From Vitellaria paradoxa (taxonomy: Eukaryota; Streptophyta; Magnoliopsida; Ericales; Sapotaceae), in contig CM034237.1 in the NCBI GenBank assembly GCA_019916065.1, positions 21,411,752 through 21,475,751 of the forward strand: a stretch of DNA of 64,000 bases. Direction: 5' to 3'. Every line of letters begins with the position of its first letter. Within the stretch, counting starts at the first letter, position 1. A program made the position numbers and the translations under genes. The notes below the pieces were generated by a model. That model saw only the letters and a list, made by a program, of their open reading frames with translations, was not told the DNA's origin and ran no database searches. This document shows positions 12,801-24,800 of this stretch, one piece after another.

Positions 12801-15800
12801 CCATGTCCTTATCATACAACCAAGGTCTCCCCAATAAAATATGACATGCGTCCATTGGAACAACATCACACCAGGCCTCTTCTTGAATGTTATTACCCAT
12901 GGTAAATTTAACCAAGCAGCGAGAAGTGACTGGTACCTCATTTCCCTTTCGAAACCAAGCAATTTTGTAAGGAGTAGGATGCTTCTCAGTTACTAACTTC
13001 AACGTCTCTACCGTTTCCTTTGATACTATATTTTCACTACTACCCCCATCAAGAATGACATTGCAAGCCTTTCCATTACAGAACACACGTGTTTTAAATA
13101 TATTGTGCCTTCGCCAATCTTCATTTTCTTCAAGTTTTGGTGCGGTCATCGCTCTCTTCTCACAAGCAAGGATTCTCCTTCCACGGGTAACACATCAATT
13201 TCTTCCCCTTCATCCACATATTCATCAAATAGTGGCGGCGATGACTCCTCTTCTCCATCCCTTGACTCTGTCAACTTTACTCTCCTCTGGGGACAAGCAT
13301 AGGAAGTATGACCCCTTTCCCCACAGGTAAAGCATCTAACTTGAGAGCTGCTGCCAGCTTTTGAATATCCAGTACTGGTGACATTTTTCCCTTCAAATCT
13401 AGCAAATTCCTTTCCCTTTACGCTGCTGTCTGACTCCTTGATGTTCCCACCTCCTCTTTGACTAGTTATGATAGGCCCTTGGTTAAGTTTTTGTGCTGTT
13501 TTCTCACCACGAATACCCTGAAAAGCAGCTGTATTACGTTGTACAGCACTATCAACTCGCCCCAATATAGCTCTCCTTGGCCCATAACGCAGTACCTGTT
13601 TGTCTGCCATCAAGGCATATTGTCTAGCATCCTCAAGATTGAAAAGACGAACTACTCTCATCTCATCTCTAATGGATTGGTTCAAACCAGAGAGGTAACG
13701 AGAAGTTAATTGCTCATTACTCTCATTTAAACCAACTCATATAGAGAGATTGTTGAACTCCGATGTATACTCCTCCACCGTCATACTTTTTTGCTTCAAT
13801 GTGTGGAACCTCTCGTATAATTCCAGTGAATAATTTGCAGGCAAAAATTTCGTATAACTCCAGTGAATAATCTGCAGGCAAAAATTGTTTCCGCAGCTTC
13901 GCTTTCATGTGCTCCCATGTGTTGATTTTTAGCTTGCCCTGTCGAGCACGTTGCTCTTCAACTCACTTCTACCATTGAAGTGCAGCACCCTTTAGTTTCA
14001 GCTTCACAAACAACACTTTCCTATCTTCACCCATGGTTTTCCACTCAAAGTATGTATCCAAACTCGCTTCCCAATCTAAATAATCCTTTGCATGCATGTT
14101 ACCAAAGAAATCAATAACTTTGATTTTGATTCTCCCACCATTCAAGTTTAGCACACGCATTAGGCGATCCTCCAATCTACCTCGCTGCGCATACTCTACA
14201 CCTCCAACATCATGAAAAAGATTTTCTTCATCCATGCCAATGCTCTCATCATCAAGACTACCTTCCGATATGTCTAAGGGTTCGTGGTTACCTTTCGGTA
14301 TCTCCATACGGGCTCCCACCGGTTCTCGTTGCTGAAGAGCTTGTACAGCTCGTGCCAAACCTTCAATCATACGCCTTATCTCAGCCATCTCTGTTTGCTG
14401 GTTTTGATTTCCTCTACCGCCACGGCCTCTACCCCGACCAACCATGTTGAAGATCTAGGGGTTTTAAGGCTCTGATACCAAATAATGTGGTGAGAGAAGG
14501 AAAAAAAAAAATGATTCAGCAATGAACAATTGCCGCAGTAGAGAAAAGAGCATAAACGATTGAAGTGGAACCAACGAATAATAATTCTAGACTCAAAGAG
14601 TCCAAGAACTGAAAATCTGAACTTTGTTTATCAAAAGGGAATAAAAAACTGCCGGCTGCTACTATCAAAAAGCTTACTTATAAGCTTCTTTTGTAACCCT
14701 AGAATCTCAGCCTTTCATCTAAAATAAAAGAAATAAATCACAACCATCCAACCTCATTAAAAGTCACATGCTAGTCACATGACTTATTTAAAACAACAAA
14801 CTAAACATAGATTAAAATAAAGCAAGCCAATAACTGCCAAATAAACAAAAATAAAAATCTAGTCTTATTTCTTTGCTCCTGCATCAAGCAGACTGACTGT
14901 TTAGTAATTCTTCGCGTTGAACTATAGTTGTGCGAGAAGATTTCTCATTTATCTGTGACATGGTGATTGGCAGATACTGTCAACTGAAGAAGTGCAACTG
15001 GAGACACACAAGAACGACCGACTGAAGCAATGGAAGTGATGATTGACCAGCTAGAGCTCACGCGGTGATGTCGCTCAGAGATGTGCGACAAGGGCAATGA
15101 TCGACGAAACTTGATTGGAGATCGCCGGTGATGTCGTTTGAAGAGGTGTGACTGGAATGACGATGATCGTGATGAACAACCCAGCGATAGTTGATGATCG
15201 CGACGAACAACTCAACGATTGTCATCATTCACAGGAAACAAAAATAATGATCAACAATTGACTGAGGCTAAGGCCTCCAGCGATGGGCAATCACGAGAAC
15301 CTGAGCGATGATCGACTAGGGCTTTCAGCGATTTTTGTTGGTTTTCTGAACAAGGGGCTCAAAGATGGACAAATGGCTAACAAGCGTTCGCAACGTAAAT
15401 AGAAAAGCTAAAGGACTTGAATAGTAAGTTTGATCAGCAAGTAAGGCTGAACAGTACTGGGAAAAGAAAAGAAAAATCCTTGGCAATGAAGGCCAAGCGG
15501 AAAAATTCCTAGAAAGCTTAAAGCTCTGATACCATGTTGAGAATAAGTGAAGAAGAATTTGTTTTCATATATCAAAAGAGATTATAGCATTGCCTATATA
15601 CACACAAGATGCCCTAAACCGAAAAAGAAAAATAAATAATTATCCTAATCAAATCCCTCAATCGAAAAGATTTTAATGAAAACGTTATCTCCTATTTTAG
15701 GAATACATATATTTACATATATTTTTCCAACACGACCATTGTCACTATTGCCACCTCTACTACCACCACTATCACTGTCATGTGGAGGAGCCACTGGGAG

Positions 15801-18800
15801 GGCTCAAACCATCCTCTTCATTACTAGGAGCTGGGCTAGAGATTGTGCCATGAACATCATATGATGGAGGGTCGACATTACTACTATCAATGAGTTTATA
15901 TATTGACTGGAAATCATCATTATTGTCTATTAAAGAATTCTCTTTTCTAACCATGATTTCAATGGGTCATCTTCCTTGAATATATAATTCAGATTGATTG
16001 GTTTGAACTTGTTTTCATTTTCTTGTTGGCTTTTCTAGTTAGTTATCTTCCTTAGTCAGCCACGTCCGTCGTTTTGGAAATTCTTGCAAGGTTACTACCT
16101 TGAATATACTTGCCATGACCGTTACAGTGAAAATTTTCTCCGCGTTTGTTGCTACTTATAGTGCATCCTTTGTTTGAGCAACAAAAGTACCTTCCGTGGG
16201 CATAAGAGCACGAAGAGCTATCTCCACTGTTGAAATACTTTTCACCATAGGAATAGTACCCTTACATGTAGGAACATTTGCAACATCTCACTTGGATCCT
16301 AGAGTTGACATTTCACTTTCACACCTGTTGCCTTAACCCTTACCAACATGCTTACCCCTCTCCTAGTAGTAGCCTGGAGTATAAAGTGGAACCCCAATGA
16401 CACCTCATTCTCACTCCCACTTAATTCTAATTCTTCTCTTTACCTCCTTATCCTCTTTACCACTTTGAAGTAGAAGTTGGTTTCTCAAACACATTTTTCT
16501 CCTCTCCCTCGTTTCATCACTAGTAAACTTAGCCCCCATTCTCTGCTTTCCATGCCCCCTAGAAAGTTCCCCTCATCTACCAGTGTCTCAGCCTCCCATG
16601 TGTCTTACCACCACTAGCTTAATATATGGACGCTATAAAAATTCCCATTTTCTATAAATCATTGTAGCTAGGTTTTCTTTTTAACCTTTGATCTATTTAT
16701 CCCGTTGCTTGCAACTCCATCAACGTAGTGTCCTTTTGGCAAGTAGGAATTTTTAACAACTTTTGATAATTTTTAGCAACTATTTACGAACTTTTAACAA
16801 TTTTTAATTAAAAATTACTAAAAATTGTGCTGGGTCATCTACATACATTTATGTTTGTTTTGTATTTTTTTTGCTAATTTGTAGCTATTCTAGGGTTCAT
16901 AGTCTCTTAGTTTGTTCAAGATGAGTCATAAATTCATAATCTACTTGGCTTTGCCTATATAAAGGCTTGAATGTTGTTTTGTAAGGGATGGTTGAATATT
17001 CGGATAAAAATATGGCTTTTGAGTTATTTTCTCCTCCTTCATTATGTCTTCTCTCTCCCTGGATATTTATTCTCTCTCGGCTATTTTCTTCTCTTCTTGG
17101 CTTAATTTCTTTCTTGTTTCACATCAAATTGGTATTAGATCCAAAATTCCTACAAAATTTCAACCATCACCAATAGTTTGAATCACAATAGACCCTTTGA
17201 TGATTTCTAGAACATTGTTCATTGATACTGAAGTGTTGTCTACTTTGGCAATGACAACAATCGTCATTGGTGTCTCTGAAAACCCCCAGCCACCGTGGAT
17301 CAATCAAACCACCAACGTTGACCCTTGTCGACATTGCAAAGCCTTCTGCAGTAACATCACAATCCATTATACTAAAGCTTTGAAGCCTATTGGCCATCTC
17401 CGGTGACAAGAAAAGTCTAGACACCACAACCACCAACTTCACCCAACTTTGGTGACTCCCACATATCCGTCTCAAAGCTTGCTTGAGCCTTCACGACCCT
17501 CCACATCCCTCCACTGGCCAAAGAGAGTAAGATCCACTTTCAAAGGCCTTCTAGCGTACTTTCGTGCATTTTGGGTGACAACCAACTCTGGTGACCGCCA
17601 TCACTTGCATCGCCTCCCTTCGGTGAACCCTTCAATGTCTCTAGCAAAGCTTCTGCGATTCTCCGATGACCCACTGCTTGGTTGGTGAAAGCTCCATAAA
17701 GAAAAAATTCAGTTTGTAAACCATAAATCTTTTTCAGCCTAATGTATTTGATTATGATACACTTGATTGGAATCAAAGTGTTAAAATCTTAATTTAAATC
17801 TTAAAATCTTACAATTTTACGATGTTAGAGTGAAAAAACTTTTTCAATCTTATGTAAAATCTTAATAGAGGTAAAATAAGTAAAATATCGATTTTAGGAC
17901 GTAAAATCAATAAAATTTCAATTTTATAGGTGATTTTACTGATTTTTGTATAATTTTGTCAAATAACATAGACTTTTATGAGTTTTATTATTTAGTTATT
18001 TATTTATTTTTGTTTTCTAGTGATAGGTCACAACCATGTCACTTGTTACTCCCTTTTTTTGTAGTTTTTTTGTTTTTAATTCTATAGCATTACTCTTTTT
18101 AATGCTATACTAGTTGAGGACCATGTCATTGTTCTACCAAATTGGCTATTGCAAATTAAATGTAGTAGTTGGGATGGAAAGTGAGAGACCTATAATAAAA
18201 TGTTACAAATACATTTCAAATCTTACAAAAATTAAGATAAAATGAAGTTGGTATTTTAACGTCAATTGTGTAGGTTATACTAAACACTTTAAATGTCTCT
18301 ATTGTGTAGTTGGGTAAAAAGTTATATAGAACTAGACATATAATCTTTTGTGAGTTTTGTTAAGGGTTTGTTTTGTTGATATAGGCAGGTTTTTGTGTAT
18401 CGCATTTTTTTAATGTATATTTTTGCTCTCTTTTCTTATCAATAAAATTCTTTACTTATCAAAAAAAAAAAAAAAATTAGAAGCTCTAAATGAAAAATTG
18501 TAGTATAATTTTTCATGTTATTAGACATTAGGTAAAACCTTATGATTTTGCGATTTGATTTTACAATTCGATTTTTTGATTTTAACAACTTTGATTGAAA
18601 TATATCCTATTTAGTTCCTATAACCTATATTATCACGACAAGGGGAATGATTGGATGTATAATAGAAATGAGTATGGGTATAAAATAAATTTGTTGGACA
18701 AATGGAATCGCCTAAAGCAAGGTAAGCATTTTGTAACTGAATATGTAACTCAATTTGACGAGTTTTGGAGGAAATTATATATATTTGAAGATGAGGCCAT

Positions 18801-21800
18801 CATGTTGAATGGGTTTATGTGAGGCCTACATGTTGACCTTAAAAGGGCACTTTATCTTAAGGGTGTCACAACACTTGAGCATGGTTACACTTTTGTCCAA
18901 GAATATGAATTGTTCATTTGGAAACCCATTGGGCAAGTCGAGATAGTCGTTATCCCTCAAGTCAACTATTATCATTGAAGTTGGAGCCAATGCTAGTTCC
19001 TACTCCTATAGCTACACCATTGAGTACTGGGGAAAACATGGTCATTAAAAACTTTGTGAAAGAGCCTGAAGAGGACCCTCTCGAAAAACTAGTCTATGAA
19101 CCTGACCTTGATGAGTTTGATTTTGATGATTTGGATGAATTTGGTAATTTGATTGATGAACCTTGCATTATTGCATCATTTAATGAAGGACATCCTTAAG
19201 GGTAAACTTCCAACCCTACCATTGAAAAGGTTACTTTTTTAGATAAATATTGAGTCTAATGTTACGATACGACTCATAGATGCTATTAAGATTGCTTAGA
19301 TTGATTGTTAGATTGTTATAGATATTGGTAATAGCATCAATGTCATCCTTGTTTGTGTCGTGCTATGTCCTTAGTTGAAATTTTTACTTCATCCAGATAG
19401 TGTCTCCTAGGATTTCGTCCTCCGTATTTGACAGTTTTGTTGGCATTTTTTTGGACTCAACAAGATCTCTTGCCAAGATCGAGGTTCTTTCACCCCAAGA
19501 AAATTGGTGGAGATGCGAGGCTCCTACCGCCCCTTACACAAGTGCATGAGCCCTAAGAATAGTTTGAACATTCACTTTGTTTCGTGGTGCGGCGATTGGA
19601 GACAGAGCTCATGGTTTCAGCTCAACGGGGTTGAGTTTTTTCCAACCCGAGATAATGATGGGTCATCTACATACATTATACCTCATTTATGATTGGTCAT
19701 CTACATATATTGTACTTCATTTATATTTGTTTTGTATTTTTTTTTGTTGATTTGTAGTTGTTCTAGGAGTCAGTCTCTTGGTTTGTTCAAGATGACTCCT
19801 AATGTACCCAACTTTGCCTATATAAAGGCTTGGATATTGTTTTGTAAGGGATGGTTGAATATTTTGATAAAAATACAGCTTAGTTATTTTCTCTTCTCCC
19901 TCATTGTGTTCTTCTCTCCCTCTGGATATTTCTTCTGTCCCTTGGGTATTTTCTTCTCTTCTCGGCCTAATTTCTTTCTTGTTTCATGTCAAATTGTTAA
20001 ATATTTCACAACCAAACGAGCTCTTAATAGGGGAATTCCTTTCCCTTTCTTGCATCTTAGGCAAGTTCTTGGGTTTTGACCAAAAATGGGAGAAACGCTT
20101 AATATAACCACATTTGAAAGAAACGTGTACAAATGTAAGGGGGATATAATACCTCCTGAAAGATTGTTCTAACCCTTCCGTGATCAGACCCAACTTGTGG
20201 AAAAGAGTCCCCAAGAAGATGAAAGCAGGGGCCATGACTTTACATTATCTAAGCTTAGCCATGATGGAGAAGACACTAGGATTAATCCCATCAACTGGAG
20301 GACCTTCCAAAATATGCCCTAAAAGCCATTCAAAAGATATGCCATGAAACTCATTCAGAAAGGTATGCTACTAAATAATACTCGCTCTCCAACATTGGCC
20401 CATCTTTACATGCCTCTTCTCTATTTCAAGGATCCATGTAGTCCTTCCCCCCCCCCCCCACCCCACCCCACCCCAAACAACCCATCCTTCTATTAAATTT
20501 AGTCCTTGTGTGCAAACCATTGTGAGTTTCCCATTTTGTGCAATCTTTGGCAAACCAAGAACACATGTTCCTCTTAAAGAACCACAATTATGGCCTTCTC
20601 ATTGTCCATGGCTACCGCACTGTCACATTCTCCTCTCCAAAAAGTGGGCAAGCTCATTAGCGCCACCATATCCCACAACGTAGGACTAATTTTAACTAAA
20701 GTAATTACAAATGTATGGATATATTAGCTCCCTCGTGAAATTAAAGCGCATGTGGGCAAAGTGTTAGGTCGTATCTTAGGGCCGTGTCTAATAGTGCTAG
20801 CCTTACCTCAACACCACTCCTCCCATTGGGCATCTCCACAGTGGCATTCATGTCTGGGGGAATTTTGGGTCCTCATCGCAAGAAACCTCTCTTCGGTCAC
20901 ATTGACTCTTCGCATGACAACTTTTCAGGTACTTTCTAGACCCCAATATTAAGTTCAAATAAAGAGAATGTCACTCCCTGGTTAGGAGCAAGGCCTAAGG
21001 ACCCTTCATGGAGTTACCTTTCTCCTATGAGGGCCCCTAAGGTCCTATGGTTGTGACTATCGGGGACAAGCTGCATGGTAGTTAGGACTAGGGTGATCTA
21101 TCGTGGTTGCCATAACTAGCCTAAAGTGAAAGTCACCATCAAGAAAATGGATCAGAACTTGCTCGTTTGTACAGTACAACCATGATCTTCATTGCACCCA
21201 ATTATGTGACGGCACCACCACTAGTTGGTGGATTTCCTGCTAACGGTTGGGTTTGTCCATGTGAAGCCAGCCATCTGTCTTATAGACCCCCTCCCTTGGC
21301 GGTTGGTGGTCAATCTCCCTAGCCTTGCCTATCCCTTCGATCCCTCCCTTTTTATTAGCTCTCTTTGTCTGCCATACTTGCATTTAACCCTTCACCATAA
21401 TCAAATTGTTAACTATCTAGTTAAAACTGCTTTCTTTCCTTTTCTCTCCCCCTCTAGGTCACCCAATCTCTCACTCCGCTCACATCTAGGGATTCTCGCC
21501 TTCGATGACCATCAGCATTGTACCCAAATGATTGGAATGTCCAGTCTGAACCTAGAAAACCACAACTATTAAGTCACCAGTTCTCCCAAACCTTTCTATT
21601 TGCAGAGTAGGCAATTTTTTTTCCCTCTTTTAACTATGTTTTCATTGTACATAATTTTTTTCACTGAAAATTTGATTTTTTTTTTTTTTTGTGTAGCTTT
21701 TAGTTATGTTGATAACATTTTTTTTAAAAAAAAAAGAAAAAAGAAAAAAGGCCTAAAAATAGAAATTCATGTACAAGTGAAAAAATCTATTTGTTTTTTT

Positions 21801-24800
21801 TAAAAAATGATTAACCTGTACATGGGTTCTTCTACTTTAAGCTTCTTTCTACAATAATTTATTTGTTGTTTATCATTATTATTATTTTTTTTAATAAAAT
21901 GTGAAATAACATTCCTAAAAGCTGCCAAACAAATGAAGAAAATTATTTTGTTAAAAAAAAAAAAAAAGCCATATAAGACGAAATGTTACCAAAAGAAAAA
22001 GGCCGGCTACTTTTTGGTTTATAAAATGAAATCTATGCAACTACTTGTTAGGAAATGAATTGAATATTGCATATCAAACTAACTTGATACTCCTCACGTA
22101 CAACCCGTTTTAAGTCAATTAGTGACAAGACAAATCAAACCAAACAAATACATCAATTGAAACATGCACAAGAATAAACAGGGAAACAAGTATGATAACA
22201 AAACTTGAACTTAGGAGCCCAACAAACATGATAAGATGCTAATTGTCCCAAAAGCTGAAGTTAGAAAGTAAGTCCAATAATGTATATTAAGCCAATTTAA
22301 CATTATTAAGTTGTTGCCCACCATTTCACATAAAAGTTTTTGTTAGGGAGGACGAAAACTATATATTTAAATTATTATTTTAGACTCAACAATTATCAAC
22401 ATGAAAAACGCTGCGAGTGGAATCAAATGCCTATTCCATTCTTGGTTGATTTATGCCTCTCAACCATGCTTAGGCCTTGCAACTTCATTAGCTCCTCATG
22501 AAGATAATTACCAAATTATTGGCAAGAACACAGAGTGAATGAAGGCTCAAATTGTGTGAAAGAGCATTTGATGTGGGGCAGATTTTTACGAAGACATAGG
22601 ACCAAAATGCATATCAAGGATGTTTGCGACAACCTGAAAAGTGAAGGATCAGGATTGGCGGGAGAGTAAACTTGGATTTACCTAAGAGCTTGACCTTGTT
22701 GCTTACAATGTCTCTTTCTGTCGACTGAATTGAAATGCTGAGCTGATTGTTCTAGATCACTAAAGAGCACAAAGAACTAGAAACAAGACAATTCAACTTC
22801 GCACCAGAAAACCGAAAAGCCCCCAACAAGAGCTAAGGTGAATCATAAACGTTGTCTTGAAAAACACTGATTTGGCAAAAATAAGTTCAGAAAATGCAAT
22901 AACTGAGCACACTAAATTGTCATCTAAATTGCAAAGTTCAAACTTCATTTTTATTCAAATTTTTTAAAGATGGCAATGGGGCAGATCGGAGGCAAATATG
23001 TGCCCCCAAATTTGCCCTAAACTCCGAACGGATTTTTTTTGGGACCTCCGTCCCCAAAAAATAGAGGATAGATATATCCACGGATATCCGAAAATTCGAA
23101 CCTTCCATCCGCTTTCATATTTGCCCCTAACTTGATACATAACTTGATTGCATATGTAACCTATTACTACCAAATAATTCATCTCCAAAACTAAAATAAT
23201 ACATAAACATTATCACAATAATAATTAACCAAAGTAATACATAAACATTTTCAAAACTAACATTTTACCAAAGTACCATTTCACTAATTGATACATAATA
23301 AAGATATATAATTCCAAAGTACCAATGTTGTCTCAATTCAAAGTAACAAATATAAAATATGATAATTTATAATATAATTATTAATCTCAATTTCTTGAAT
23401 TCGGGGCTATTCGGATTTTTTTGGGCAGACTGGGGTGGGTTGGGGTAGATTTGAATCGAATATCAAATTCAAAGTGGATTCGGGGCAGAGGCAGTCCCAT
23501 TCCCATATCCGATCCAATATTTGAATTTTTTTTTTTAATCCAAATCTGATCTGATCTTCAAAAAAAAATCCGAATCTCACATCCATTTGGCTTGGATAGC
23601 GGATCGGATTTTGACGGTCGGCCGAAATGGCCATCCCTATTTGAAGATATTTTTGTTTTATACATTTTGGCACTTTTGATTTGTCCTCAAAACACCATGA
23701 ATTCAAATAAATATTTTGTTCCTCTGGGCTGTGAAGAGGAATACGATGGGCATTCTCTCTTTTAAAAGAGGAATGGAATAGAATAGCTATTCAAATAGGA
23801 TGGTTATTTCCATTTGAAATAAATGTATCAAACAACATAATGGAATCAAAAGATGGGAATGGCCATTACATTTCCTTGTACCATACTAGGCCTTATTTCT
23901 TGGGTACACGATCATAGTGCTGGTTGGCATTGGACATCCTTTCATATGTATGCAAATTTAGCAGCATGGTTGTATGGTGCAAAATTTTAAGTCTGTTAAT
24001 GTTGTGATTTAGGAAGTTAGTCCCCTACAACTAGAATGTGAAATTTTGTTTCTCTTTATGTCCAGGGTGAACTTGTGAAGGTCTTCGCCAATGAGCATAG
24101 GAAGATCACTTGTGGTAAGCCAGTTAGCAATGTACAATTTTAGGGCAGTTTCAGTCTGTATAATTTGTAATTTTATCTTGTGCAGCTATTTGTACCTGTA
24201 CTTCAAAATTCAGAAGTGGAATACCCATGCTGTAATTTCAGAATTTGCATAATAAGTCAAAATATTTCATACACCTGGAAAAATGCCCTTCCTTTCATTT
24301 TCAAGTTCTACTTGATGCGCATAAAATTTTGTAAGATGATTTTTGTGTCATGTCACTTTTTTTTTTTTATTTTAACATCTAGGACTGAGAGAATGCCTTC
24401 TGTAAACCTGAGTTTACATATAACTATGCATAAAACTGCCATGTTGTGCATGAAATATTCTTAAGAAATCTTTTTATGTTGCCTAGAAAATTAAAAGAGA
24501 ATAGTAAGAAAAATCTGGATATTTTGTTGCATCATTTCTTAGTCACTTACCCACACCACATATTCGTGTCCATGTTAGACTGAGCTGCTAGCAGAGAAAA
24601 AATAATATCAGTTTTTTGTCTTGATTTTTGTTTCCTAACAGGATCTATTGAAGCTTCTACGTTAAAGCTGTTTAACTAAGGTGGCAAGTTGATATAAAAA
24701 AGCCTCAAATGTTTCTTCGATTTCCTTTTCTTGCCAATTGCCTTTGATTTTTTATAGATTAAACTGTGAAGTTATCCATTTACGTGCGGAAGGCTAGAAG

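Larger units (their letters stand above)
8692..14886 (-). mobile_element. Gypsy-2: internally deleted Ty3/gypsy element inside Copia-1 gag
   Basis: Near-identical ~403-bp LTRs at 8692-9094 and 14483-14886 (about 2% different by eye) read TAATG...CATCA on the + strand. Flanks are ggcag and agcag, four of five matching. On the minus strand it has a tRNA-Met primer site, gag with a CCHC zinc knuckle and a protease, then only the first residues of reverse transcriptase before an abrupt jump to the 3' end. Without the nested 3.2-kb element it is about 2.95 kb, so most of pol is deleted. It cannot move without a helper. Confidence 0.9.
4129..15732 (-). mobile_element. Copia-1: decayed Ty1/copia LTR retrotransposon carrying nested elements
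   Basis: Bounded by LTRs beginning TGTTGA and ending CCAACA (4129-4341 and 15535-15732). The 5-bp flanks are ccacc and cgacc, a one-mismatch target duplication. A perfect initiator-Met primer binding site abuts the right LTR, so transcription runs on the minus strand. In minus-strand order the element has leader, gag, zinc knuckle, protease, integrase, reverse transcriptase and RNase H, the Copia order. Gag is split by a 6.2-kb Gypsy insertion. Many stops and frameshifts, and substitutions in the protease and reverse transcriptase active sites, make it inactive. LTRs differ by roughly 8% by eye. Confidence 0.92.
16828..19991 (+). mobile_element. Gag-only non-autonomous Gypsy element B, older, + strand
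   Basis: 3,164 bp with LTRs at 16828-17126 and 19656-19991 and perfect 5-bp target duplication aattg (16823-16827 and 19992-19996). A primer site with two or three mismatches follows the left LTR. Inside are a gag-like segment and a 3' tail sharing FQL(N/D)GVEFF with element A; no pol domain is present. Size and plan match element A, but the LTRs are far more diverged, with a ~34-bp partial duplication in the right one. A MITE has been inserted in its gag. Confidence 0.87.
1428..24065 (+). other. Host intron 4, 22.6 kb, filled by nested transposons
   Basis: Starts GTATTC and ends TGTCCAG. It holds, in order, short duplications, two retroposon tails, Copia-1 with its nested Gypsy elements, a second gag-only Gypsy element and an hAT-like repeat. 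About 15 kb of the 22.6 kb is identifiable transposon. The flanking exons are intact and in phase, so the intron is presumably still spliced. Confidence 0.8.

Noticed and set aside
19984..20235. Zinc-knuckle protein on the minus strand
   Set aside because: Only one Cys-containing pattern and no full CCHC spacing.
20449..20478. C-rich tract as a G-quadruplex
   Set aside because: The complement has G-runs but is mostly one homopolymer plus CCCCA repeats in a repeat-rich intron; no evidence of function.
21225..21572. 115-codon + strand frame
   Set aside because: Unrecognised, within the intron, no supporting neighbour or conserved motif.
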